Below, piece by piece: positions 1-6,770 of a DNA stretch of 64,000 bases. The notes under the pieces were generated by a model. The model was not told the DNA's origin, searched no databases, and saw only the letters and a program-made list of their open reading frames with translations. Position 1 is the first letter of the stretch. Every line of letters starts with the position of its first letter. Source of the stretch: an uncultured Acidimicrobiales bacterium (GTDB taxonomy: Bacteria > Actinomycetota > Acidimicrobiia > Acidimicrobiales > Hopanoidiivorantaceae); the NCBI GenBank assembly GCA_958295755.1, contig OY282367.1, forward strand, positions 1,182,022 to 1,246,021, written 5' to 3'. The position numbers were made by a program, and so were the translations under genes.

Positions 1-720
1 TGCTAACCAGACGGGTGAGCTTTCGACTTTCACATCTCGCATAGTCCTCACAGTGAAATGCCGACAGAAATCGGGCTCATCAATTGTAATTGACACCTGC
101 TCAGCCACTTCGCCAATTTCAACGACATTAGGCACAGGAATAGAGAAAGACAAACCGAGGCGGGCGGCGAGATCGCGAGCCACACCAGCTACCGACATAG
201 CATCTGGACGGTTGGGGTTGACTTCCAAGTCAAACAACACATCATGTTTCAGATCCAAAGCTTCAGACACATTGCTTCCCAACTCGGCTGTGCCTGGCAA
301 AATCAAAATCTCAGGTTCGGTGTTGTCTATTGGCAACTCCAACTCTTCGGCCGAGCACAACATCCCTTCAGACCACTCACCTCTCAGCTTGCGGTGCTTG
401 ATCTTGAGACCGCCCCCTACTACTGCTCCATCGGTAGCCAGTGGCACTAAGTCGCCCACTTGCATGTTGAATGCTCCGCAACAAACTTGACGAGCAGTGC
501 CTGATCCGTCATCCACATCCACAAGCTGGATGCGGTCGGCATCGGGATGCGGACGCAAATCAAGCACTTTAGCCACTACAACTCCGTTGAATGCCGCCCC
601 CAAAATCACCATTTCTTCCACGCTCAGACCTAGGTCAGACAAATGCTCTGAAAGCGTGTTGGGATCTTGCTCTAGGAGATCACCGGCAAAGTTGCCCAGC
701 AAAGATAGGAGGACTTTCAT
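1..720 (-). CDS. pheT: Phenylalanyl-tRNA synthetase beta subunit (N-terminal part)
   Basis: Partial gene; the window begins inside it, so about 240 N-terminal residues are visible. Translated from ATG at 720, the protein opens MKVLLSLLGNFAGD, the usual PheT N-terminus. It continues into the tRNA-binding (EMAP/OB-like) domain with the RPHPDADR motif near residues 56-63 and then the family's NPNRPDAM segment. The other ATG codons just upstream are out of frame; a GAGAG stretch about 8 bases before 720 could serve as ribosome binding site. PheT forms the alpha2-beta2 PheRS with PheS, which lies 80 bp upstream on the same strand. Identity is secure; only the 3' part is missing. Confidence 0.95.
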   Translation of the reverse strand, partial: MKVLLSLLGNFAGDLLEQDPNTLSEHLSDLGLSVEEMVILGAAFNGVVVAKVLDLRPHPDADRIQLVDVDDGSGTARQVCCGAFNMQVGDLVPLATDGAVVGGGLKIKHRKLRGEWSEGMLCSAEELELPIDNTEPEILILPGTAELGSNVSEALDLKHDVLFDLEVNPNRPDAMSVAGVARDLAARLGLSFSIPVPNVVEIGEVAEQVSITIDEPDFCRHFTVRTMRDVKVESSPVWLA

Positions 721-721
721 C

Positions 722-798
722 GCAGCATCTCTCTGCCCATAGCTTCTGGCAGCATCTCTCTGCCCACAGCTCTGTTCATATAGTGCTTCATATAGTGC
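722..798. repeat. Two short direct repeats between pheS and pheT
   Basis: GCAGCATCTCTCTGCCCA occurs at 722-739 and again at 749-766 (period 27). Directly after this, TTCATATAGTGC occurs twice in perfect tandem at 775-786 and 787-798. Together they fill the 80 bp spacer between pheS and pheT. No coding or hairpin function is obvious. The same kind of duplication is seen at many other junctions in the window. Confidence 0.9.
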
Positions 799-800
799 TC

Positions 801-1865
801 CTAAAACTGCCGCAGGAATCGCATGTCGCCCAACCAGAGGTCGCGCAAGTCGTCAACTCCGTAGCGGATCATGGCGAGGCGATCTATGCCGAAGCCGAAA
901 GCGAAGCCTGTCCATTCTTCTGGGTCTATGCCGCAGGCTTCCAGCACATTCGGGTGCACCATACCGCAACCGCCCAGTTCTAACCAGCTACCGTCAGGTC
1001 GTTGAATGTCAAACTCGGCTGAGGGTTCGGTGAACGGAAAGTATGACGGGCGCAACCGCGAGCTGAATCCCTCACCAAAAAAAGCCGTGGTAAATGCCTC
1101 TATCGTGCCTGCGAGGTGGCCGAGATTGATATTGCGATCTATCAGTAGCCCCTCTATCTGATGAAAGACAGGCATGTGTGTGGCATCGGCGGTATCTCGG
1201 CGAAAACAACGCCCCGGTGCGACCACAGCTATGGGGGGCGGCTGCGATGTCATCGTCCGCACTTGCACTGGCGAAGTATGCGTGCGCAACATGGTAGACA
1301 TCGCCTTGCCCCAATTCACATAGAGGGTGTCATACATGTCGCGGGCAGGATGGCCGAGTGGGAAGTTGAGGGCTGTGAAGTTATGCCACTCTGTGTCAAT
1401 CTCAGGGCCGTCAGCCACGGTATAGCCCATCCCCACGAACAAGTCTTCTAAAGTTCGGCGGGTTTGGGTGATGATGTGAGAGTGTCCGACCGTCAAATCG
1501 CCGATGATTTCGGTGAGGTCGGCCCGCTCGGTTTGTAAAAGAGCAGTTCGCTCGACTTGTGCGAGCTCGTTGTGGCGGGCATCCATCAAAGTTGTGATCT
1601 CATCTGTGGCTTCGTTGCAAGCACGCCCAGCTTCGGGACGGTCATCTGTGTTGAAACTACCGATGGCACTGCGTAAAGCAGCTAGGTGAGACGACCTGCC
1701 TAGCAACTCGGCTTTGGTTTCAGCGAGAGCGTCTGTGCTAGTGGCTTCAGCAACGGCGGCTCTGGCGGCTACGACAATTTCGCCAAGCTGGGCTTTCAGA
1801 TCGTCAACCGAAGTGGCTTTGGCCTGAGCCTCGTTTGGGAATTCGTCTTTGAACTCAGCACTCAT
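801..1865 (-). CDS. pheS: Phenylalanyl-tRNA synthetase alpha subunit
   Basis: 354-residue class II aminoacyl-tRNA synthetase subunit that, with PheT, charges tRNA-Phe. The first 90 or so residues form the charged N-terminal coiled-coil arm. The catalytic core follows: motif 1 region near TRRTLEDLFVGMGY, motif 2 near GRCFRRDTADATH, the phenylalanine-pocket segment FHQIEGL, and motif 3 GFGIDRLAM near the C-terminus. Length is normal for the family. ATG at 1865 overlaps the stop of the upstream methyltransferase gene (ATGA), so the two are probably translationally coupled. It belongs to the infC-rpmI-rplT-methyltransferase-pheS-pheT operon. Confidence 0.97.
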   Translation of the reverse strand: MSAEFKDEFPNEAQAKATSVDDLKAQLGEIVVAARAAVAEATSTDALAETKAELLGRSSHLAALRSAIGSFNTDDRPEAGRACNEATDEITTLMDARHNELAQVERTALLQTERADLTEIIGDLTVGHSHIITQTRRTLEDLFVGMGYTVADGPEIDTEWHNFTALNFPLGHPARDMYDTLYVNWGKAMSTMLRTHTSPVQVRTMTSQPPPIAVVAPGRCFRRDTADATHMPVFHQIEGLLIDRNINLGHLAGTIEAFTTAFFGEGFSSRLRPSYFPFTEPSAEFDIQRPDGSWLELGGCGMVHPNVLEACGIDPEEWTGFAFGFGIDRLAMIRYGVDDLRDLWLGDMRFLRQF

Positions 1866-2818
1866 TGAACCGCTCCGCGCAATTCTATTTGTTCGGTGTC
1901 CATTTGCTTGGCGTCCATTTGCTTGGCGGCCATTTGTCTGGCAGCTTCAAAACAAATCACAGATGCAGCCATTGCCACATTCAGCGACTCAACGCCTCCT
2001 GCTAGTGGGATTTGAATCCAATCTGTGACATTGGCTTCTGCCACCTCAGGCAAACCGCGAGTTTCATTGCCCACAAGTATGACTGCTCCTTTGTTGTAGC
2101 TGAACTCATAATAGAGATTTCCCCGATTGGAAGCGGTAGCCACAACTTGCCGGCCAGTTTCCTGTAAACCTTGCAAAAATGCTGCCACAGCAGGCTCTCG
2201 TCTCGGCGGCAGACGAAATACCGACCCAGCACTAGAACGCACAACTTTCGGCCCCCAAGGATCCACGCAGTTCCCAACAAAGATAACCTCGCTAACTCCA
2301 GCCCCTTCCGCACAGCGCAACAAAGCTCCGGCATTTGAAGGGTCAGCTATTTCTACAGCAGCCAAAGAAAAACCTTCGCTAGTTAGTTCTATCGCATTAG
2401 CCAGTTCTGTCGCACTTACCTTCGTTTCTCCATCTTCAAATCCCTCTCCAACCGACACGCCTGTCTCGCCCAATAGTCCTAGAACACTATTTGCTTCACT
2501 CAAATTATGCTGTCCTGGAATCTCAGCTACCGCCAATAGCGGTGGCGGAGTCACCGATGCCCCTATTCGAGCTAAAGCCTCTTCGGCTACCTCAAGATAA
2601 GTTGCTCCACCATCGCGAGCTCTTGCTACCACTGCTTTTTCAGCCGCCCCTGCCCGGCTCTCCTCCAGTAGCACTTCAATCACACGCAACCCAGCATCTA
2701 AGGCATCGCCAACAAGCACCGCCCCCTCAATCAAAAATTGTCCAGCTTTGCGCCGCTCAGCAGAATGCTGCGCCAGCCGCTGCAAGTGCGCTAGGCGGCG
2801 ACGCGGCACCGCCTGCAT
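1862..2818 (-). CDS. TrmH/SpoU-family RNA 2'-O-methyltransferase
   Basis: 318-residue SPOUT methyltransferase. The N-terminus (to about residue 100) resembles the substrate-binding domain, with the GQFLIEGAVLVGDAL segment. The SPOUT knot carries motif 1 (IADPSNAGALLRCAEGAG), motif 2 (LVGNETRGL) and motif 3 (IPLAGGVESLNVAMAASV). Such genes commonly lie between rplT and pheS in actinobacteria and are annotated as 23S rRNA methyltransferases; the target base cannot be read from sequence. The start codon touches the rplT stop (TGATG) and the end overlaps pheS by 4 bp. The tail contains a 15-bp triplication that encodes the repetitive QMAAKQMDAKQMDTEQ. Confidence 0.9.
   Translation of the reverse strand: MQAVPRRRLAHLQRLAQHSAERRKAGQFLIEGAVLVGDALDAGLRVIEVLLEESRAGAAEKAVVARARDGGATYLEVAEEALARIGASVTPPPLLAVAEIPGQHNLSEANSVLGLLGETGVSVGEGFEDGETKVSATELANAIELTSEGFSLAAVEIADPSNAGALLRCAEGAGVSEVIFVGNCVDPWGPKVVRSSAGSVFRLPPRREPAVAAFLQGLQETGRQVVATASNRGNLYYEFSYNKGAVILVGNETRGLPEVAEANVTDWIQIPLAGGVESLNVAMAASVICFEAARQMAAKQMDAKQMDTEQIELRGAVQ
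1900..1944. repeat. 15-bp unit tandemly repeated three times in a gene tail
   Basis: Units CCATTTGCTTGGCGT (1900-1914), CCATTTGCTTGGCGG (1915-1929) and CCATTTGTCTGGCAG (1930-1944). They lie within the 3' end of the SPOUT methyltransferase gene, after the last SPOUT motif. The unit is a multiple of three, so the frame is kept. Confidence 0.9.
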
Positions 2819-3183
2819 CAGGCAGCGTTTGCTAGTGCCGACTTCGCTCGCTCAGCAAGCTTGGCGAACGCTTCAGGGTCGTTCACCGCCATGTCGGCGA
2901 GCATCTTGCGATCAACAGCCACATCCAGAGAGTTGAGGCCCGCAATGAACTTGCTGTAGCTGAGATCGTGTTGGCGGCAGGCGGCGTTGATGCGCTGAAT
3001 CCAGAGTCGGCGGAAATCACCCTTGCGGGTTCGGCGGTCACGGTAGGCATATTGGAGCGAGTGCATGACCTGCTCATTTGCTGCCCTCCATGAGCGGCTC
3101 TTGTTGCCGTAGTAACCTTTCGCTTTGGAAAGTGTCGCTTTGCGGCGTTTTCTGCTGGGCACCGAGCGTTTCACTCTGGCCAT
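2818..3183 (-). CDS. rplT: 50S ribosomal protein L20
   Basis: 121 residues of normal length and composition. It opens [26 protein letters not shown], cited here in two parts as [15 protein letters not shown] and KAKGYYG, followed by the [10 protein letters not shown]-like segment [14 protein letters not shown] and the C-terminal [15 protein letters not shown]20 is an early 23S rRNA assembly protein and, in some bacteria, represses its own operon. It lies downstream of rpmI (99 bp spacer) and directly abuts the methyltransferase gene. Confidence 0.98.
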   Translation of the reverse strand: MARVKRSVPSRKRRKATLSKAKGYYGNKSRSWRAANEQVMHSLQYAYRDRRTRKGDFRRLWIQRINAACRQHDLSYSKFIAGLNSLDVAVDRKMLADMAVNDPEAFAKLAERAKSALANAA

Positions 3184-3282
3184 CGTCTGCTCCTTAGTCT
3201 CTCAGTTTTGCTGGTCTGTCGGATTTGCTGGTTTCTCGGATTTCCTGTCGTTTCCACTGGATGTCGTCCGTGCGGGTGAAAG

Positions 3283-3492
3283 TTAAACCCCCAACTGCCG
3301 CCTCACCTGTGAGCGGTCGGCCGCGCTGACTTCACCGTCACGGCGATACTGACGCTTGCGCTTTGGCGATTTCTTCTCCAAGATGTGATTGTTGTGCGAC
3401 TTGCGGCGGCGGATCTTTCCGCTCCCAGTTACTTTGAACCGCTTAGCCGCCCCGCGATGGGTCTTCATCTTCGGCGATTTAGATTTGGACAT
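3283..3492 (-). CDS. rpmI: 50S ribosomal protein L35
   Basis: 69-residue basic protein with the L35 signature [20 protein letters not shown] and the C-terminal [10 protein letters not shown] region. It is slightly longer than the usual 64-66 residues because of the N-terminal MSKSKSP. It starts 9 bp after the infC stop and lies before rplT, as in most bacteria. Confidence 0.97.
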   Translation of the reverse strand: MSKSKSPKMKTHRGAAKRFKVTGSGKIRRRKSHNNHILEKKSPKRKRQYRRDGEVSAADRSQVRRQLGV

Positions 3493-3501
3493 TGCTTCAG
3501 T

Positions 3502-4029
3502 CTAAGCAGTCTGCTTCTTTTTCGGCACCAACATCATCGTCATGTTGCGGCCTTCCAAACGGGGCGAAATGTCTATCTTGGCATGCTCTGCCATCGTCTC
3601 GGCTACTTCGTCGAGTATTCGCCTCCCCAACTCTGGATGCTGCAGCTCTCGGCCCCGAAACATAATCGTGATTTTCACCCGATTGCCCTCCGAGATGAAC
3701 TTCTCAACTTGGCGAGTTTTGGTATTGAAATCACCCTTGCTGATCTTCGGGCGATACTTGATCTCCTTGATAACGGTCTGTGCGCTGTTTTTGCGCGACT
3801 CCTTAGCCCGCTGTGCTTCCAGATACTTGAACTTCCCAAAGTCCATAATGCGACACACTGGAGGCGTAGCATTGCCCGCCACCTCCACAAGGTCGAGACC
3901 GTGCTGCTCGGCGATAGCTAGTGCCTCTTCCAGAGGCTTGATACCAATCTGCACCCCGTCAGGCCCGACAAGACGAACCTGCTCGGACTGAATCTGCTCG
4001 TTGACCCGCTGATCAGTTTGCGTTGCTAT
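3502..4029 (-). CDS. infC: Translation initiation factor IF-3, probable AUA start
   Basis: IF3 prevents premature 30S-50S joining and monitors the start codon. The two-domain protein is clear: IGIKPLEEALAIAEQHGLDLVEV, quoted in part as KPLEEALAIAEQHGLDLVEV, the linker KESRKNSAQTVIKEIKYRP, and the C-domain with GRELQHPELG and the MMLVPKKKQ tail. GTG at 3954 would remove the conserved N-terminal strand. The open frame extends upstream through RVNEQIQSEQVRLVGPDG to a stop, with no ATG, GTG or TTG. The best candidate start is ATA at 4029-4027, preceded by CAGCAGGTA, giving 175 residues. Rare AUU/AUC/AUA starts for infC are established and underlie IF3 self-regulation. The exact start is inferred; ATT further in is a weaker alternative. 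Confidence 0.9.
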   Translation of the reverse strand: MATQTDQRVNEQIQSEQVRLVGPDGVQIGIKPLEEALAIAEQHGLDLVEVAGNATPPVCRIMDFGKFKYLEAQRAKESRKNSAQTVIKEIKYRPKISKGDFNTKTRQVEKFISEGNRVKITIMFRGRELQHPELGRRILDEVAETMAEHAKIDISPRLEGRNMTMMLVPKKKQTA

Positions 4030-4098
4030 AGCGGGTACCTGCTGAGCATGCTCATAGTCTTGTCATAAATTTCTGTCTCGCTGTTTCGTCGGGTGTGT

Positions 4099-4157
4099 GG
4101 CAAGGCTGGCACCAAATGCCTTTTCGGTAAGTATATACCATACTCCAAGCCCTTGCC
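4099..4157 (-). promoter_or_regulatory. Possible structured mRNA leader of the infC operon
   Basis: On the minus-strand transcript, GGCAAGG (4157-4151) can pair with CCTTGCC (4105-4099), enclosing two small hairpins: AGTAT/ATACT with loop GGTAT (4144-4130) and GGCA/TGCC with loop TTTGG (4120-4108). This three-way arrangement ends about 70 nt before the proposed AUA start. infC operons are known to be controlled through leader RNAs and L20 binding in other phyla. Function here is inference from pairing by eye. Confidence 0.4.
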
Positions 4158-4330
4158 ACAGATTTTTATTGAACCTATCTGCATAAGCCCATCTTTGCAC
4201 ACACCTGCTGCACAGCGACGCATGCTCTGCTGCTGGTAGCGTCATTGATGCTATTGCTAAAATCGTTCGACCATCCGGAGAGCAGTTCTATATATCTCGA
4301 ACACAGCAACTACCACAGAGGTAACCTCCT

Positions 4331-4366
4331 AAGAATATCCGGAGTTATAAGAATATTCTGAGTTAT
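4331..4366. repeat. 18-bp tandem repeat upstream of the DUF4143 ATPase
   Basis: AAGAATATCCGGAGTTAT (4331-4348) is followed immediately by AAGAATATTCTGAGTTAT (4349-4366), 16 of 18 bases identical. The second copy contains the near-palindrome AGAATATTCT. It lies about 85-120 bp before the ATPase start and could be a pair of operator half-sites for either divergent unit, or a simple duplication. Confidence 0.8.
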
Positions 4367-4436
4367 TTGTAAATAAGCTGCTAAATTAGAAGTGCCTATT
4401 ACAAAAAACACGCTAAATTAGAAATAGCGGACAGCT

Positions 4437-4442
4437 AGGAGG
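4437..4442 (+). promoter_or_regulatory. Perfect Shine-Dalgarno before an ATT codon
   Basis: AGGAGG at 4437-4442 lies 7 bases before ATT at 4450. No ATG, GTG or TTG occurs in this frame between the upstream stop (4414) and GTG 4567, which is already past the Walker A motif. This site therefore decides the start of the ATPase gene. Confidence 0.75.
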
Positions 4443-4449
4443 TCGGAAC

Positions 4450-5616
4450 ATTTATTCACGCTCGCTCAAACTCCCAGAGTCGGGTACCAAGAGCTTCTTC
4501 CTCTGGGGCCCTCGTCAGGTAGGCAAAACCACCCTCCTGCGCGAGACATACCCTGATGCCTACTGGGTGGATCTCCTAGAGGACGAGACCGTCAGACGCT
4601 TTTCATCCCGCCCTGAAGATCTACGCACTGAACTCCAAGAATCACCTGCCTCGCCGAATCAACAAGTTGTCATTGACGAAATCCAGAATGTGCCAGCCCT
4701 GCTGAACAGCGTGCACTGGCTCATTGAAAACAAAGATTTGCGATTTGCGCTATGCGGCTCTAGTGCTCGAAAGCTTCGACGAGGCGGCGTCAATCTGCTG
4801 GGCGGCAGGGCAGTGAATCGTGAGCTGCGAGGTCTCACAGCCCTAGAGTTGAGAGACGATTTTAACCTGGCCAGACTGTTGAATCATGGCTACATACCTC
4901 AGACCTATATGTCTGATACCCCATCTGAACTGATCGATGCCTATGTCTCGCATTACATGACTCAGGAGATCATTGAGGAAAGCATCGTGCGTAATGTCCC
5001 GATCTTCTCCGACTTTTTGGATGCCGTAGCGTTACGTGACGGCGCAATAGTGAACTTCTCCAACATCGCCAGAGAAAGCGGCGTCTCATATCAGACAGTC
5101 AAGAACTACTACACCATCTTGGAAGACACACTGATGGGCCGCTGGCTACCCGCCTACAGCAAACAGCCCAAAGGCACGGAGCGAAGGTCGCGCAAATTTT
5201 ACTTCTCGGATGTGGGTGTGGTCAACCATCTGGCTCGGCGGGGAGTGCTACAGGCCGGCTCTTCGGAGTTCGGCAAGGCTTTCGAAAACTGGGTGTTCCA
5301 TGAACTCACCAGCTATGTCGCATACAAAGGCATCATCCGCGACCGCCTCTCCTACTGGCAGTTGAAAAACGGCAACGAAGTCGACTTCATCCTCGGTAGC
5401 CAACTAGCTGTGGAAGCTAAAGCATCTAATGTCATTGCCCACCACCACATGAAGGGTCTGCGACTACTTCGCAAGCATCACCCCGATATTGAGCGCAGAG
5501 TGGTAGTCAGCCTTGAACCCCGCTCGCTGAACCACGATGGCGACATCATGATCTTGACTCCTGAAGATTTTGTAAAACGGCTCTGGGACGATGAGCTTTA
5601 CCAGTCTGAGTTGTGA
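4450..5616 (+). CDS. AAA-family ATPase with DUF4143 C-terminal domain, probable AUU start
   Basis: 388 residues if initiated at ATT 4450. The N-terminal AAA_14 domain has YSRSLKLPESGTKSFFLWG, then Walker A GPRQVGKTT (residues 20-28) and Walker B VVIDEIQ. The sensor-like LCGSSARKLRRGG follows. The C-terminal DUF4143 region includes YFSDVGVVNHLARRG and a PD-(D/E)XK-like stretch LKNGNEVDFIL...LAVEAKAS. Such ATPases are common, often mobile, and of uncertain role. The usual annotation start (GTG 4567) would delete the P-loop, so the ATT start with its AGGAGG is preferred. It sits between infC and a DUF1844 gene, which are normally neighbours in actinobacteria, so it looks inserted. Confidence 0.85.
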   Translation: MYSRSLKLPESGTKSFFLWGPRQVGKTTLLRETYPDAYWVDLLEDETVRRFSSRPEDLRTELQESPASPNQQVVIDEIQNVPALLNSVHWLIENKDLRFALCGSSARKLRRGGVNLLGGRAVNRELRGLTALELRDDFNLARLLNHGYIPQTYMSDTPSELIDAYVSHYMTQEIIEESIVRNVPIFSDFLDAVALRDGAIVNFSNIARESGVSYQTVKNYYTILEDTLMGRWLPAYSKQPKGTERRSRKFYFSDVGVVNHLARRGVLQAGSSEFGKAFENWVFHELTSYVAYKGIIRDRLSYWQLKNGNEVDFILGSQLAVEAKASNVIAHHHMKGLRLLRKHHPDIERRVVVSLEPRSLNHDGDIMILTPEDFVKRLWDDELYQSEL

Positions 5617-5676
5617 CGGCTTGTTGGAAGACGGTCAAGTGTTGGATAACAGCCAAGGCGTGGTAGATTTTGCGCT

Positions 5677-6141
5677 ATGAGTTTATGGACACCTAGCGGG
5701 GAGCACAGAGTACCTCGTGAGACTTCTGTCTCTGGTCAGGAAGCAACGCAGAATTCTGCTGAAGGGCCACAGGCTGGAGTATCCCAGACTGGGAGTGCTG
5801 GCGACCCGCAACTAGACGGCGCAGACACCCAAGCCCTTGACCCTGAAGTCCGCGAAGAACTTGAGGCGCAGATGGCCGAGGTTCGCCAGCGCATTCTGGA
5901 AACCCCCATTGAAGCCATGATTGTGCAGCATGTGATCGGCCTGTTTGAAATAGCCGCTATCCACCTCAACGCTGAAAACCCTAATCTCGCGTCAGCCCGT
6001 CTGGCTATAGATGCCATGGACGGAGCACTAGATGCCACTGAAGGACGCCTAGGCGATGCCGAAGAAGCCATGCAGTCTATGCTCCACCAAGCCCGTATGG
6101 CCTATGTACAGGTGAATCAACAGAATAGCTCCATGCAATAA
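5677..6141 (+). CDS. DUF1844-family protein
   Basis: 154 residues. The first 60 or so are low-complexity, rich in S, Q, G, E and A. The rest resembles DUF1844: a helix MIVQHVIGLFEIAAIHL, then NPNLASARLAIDAMDGALDA and a C-terminal helix ending QARMAYVQV. DUF1844 proteins are small actinobacterial proteins of unknown role, typically encoded next to infC. Here the gene points away from infC and follows the DUF4143 ATPase by 60 bp, suggesting a local rearrangement. Assignment is by pattern and the function is unknown. Confidence 0.65.
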   Translation: MSLWTPSGEHRVPRETSVSGQEATQNSAEGPQAGVSQTGSAGDPQLDGADTQALDPEVREELEAQMAEVRQRILETPIEAMIVQHVIGLFEIAAIHLNAENPNLASARLAIDAMDGALDATEGRLGDAEEAMQSMLHQARMAYVQVNQQNSSMQ

Positions 6142-6257
6142 ACTATGACCAGCAGTAGATGATATGCCTTGACAGTCGCATAAGGGCTGAAAAGATCTAT
6201 CCCAAGGCTACGATTCCACCCAGATGGTTAGTGGTAAGAGAATCTCTATCACTGCTT

Positions 6258-6746
6258 TCACACTGCTAGTGCCATAGCGTCTGCATAGGCACGACTTGCT
6301 CGCCTATAATCGCTATCCATACAGTGAAGTGCTACACTACCTACAATTCTGACGTCACCTCTCTCTGGAAGAGTAGCATAATCTGCATCTTCATCCGTAG
6401 CCACAGATAAATACTCAATTGCCTTATCACAAGCCGATTGTCTCGCTTCACTACATTCTTTTGTGGCAATAACCGAGTTTGGCTGGCCTGGCAATGTATC
6501 TGCAAAATTTCTTCCCCGCATTCTAGCGTTGCTTTCCATTACACTTGACCCAACAATAAATCTTCGTACCGCGGTGTCTATTAGATCGGCATAAGTCTCT
6601 CCACAAGCATCTTTTGCTTCAAAACCTAAACTAATCGCTTTAGATTGTAAACTATCAAGTCCTTCTGCTGGACGATTAGAACAACCGATTAAAACGAGGA
6701 CAACTACCAATATGATAGTGTACCAGCGAAAGGTGAAAATAACCAT
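6258..6746 (-). CDS. Small predicted lipoprotein
   Basis: 162 residues. The N-terminus has a hydrophobic stretch (WYTIILVVVLVLIGC) ending in a lipobox-like LIGC with cysteine 22, so it is probably a membrane-anchored lipoprotein. The rest is cysteine-containing and helical, with no family I recognise. It begins 24 bp after the end of the OLD-like ATPase gene on the same strand, with GATAGGA before the ATG, so the two are probably cotranscribed. No function can be assigned. Confidence 0.6.
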   Translation of the reverse strand: MVIFTFRWYTIILVVVLVLIGCSNRPAEGLDSLQSKAISLGFEAKDACGETYADLIDTAVRRFIVGSSVMESNARMRGRNFADTLPGQPNSVIATKECSEARQSACDKAIEYLSVATDEDADYATLPERGDVRIVGSVALHCMDSDYRRASRAYADAMALAV

Positions 6747-6770
6747 GAGTCCTATCTCATACCATAAAGC

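Larger units (their letters stand above)
4030..4449. other. Gene-free divergent region between infC and the DUF4143 ATPase
   Basis: 420 bp that must hold the promoters of both divergent units. On the minus strand it carries a structured infC leader (4099-4157). On the ATPase side it carries an 18-bp tandem repeat (4331-4366), a separate 12-bp direct repeat GCTAAATTAGAA (4379-4390 and 4412-4423), and a Shine-Dalgarno AGGAGG (4437-4442). The flank near the ATPase is clearly more AT-rich than the surrounding genes. The short open frames here have no recognisable product. Confidence 0.7.

Noticed and set aside
3385-3921. 178-residue plus-strand frame opposite infC and rpmI
   Set aside because: Antisense to clear ribosomal/initiation factor genes and without any recognisable product.
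4026-4223. Possible 65-residue minus-strand gene upstream of infC
   Set aside because: No family similarity, covers the proposed leader structure, and competes with the infC start.
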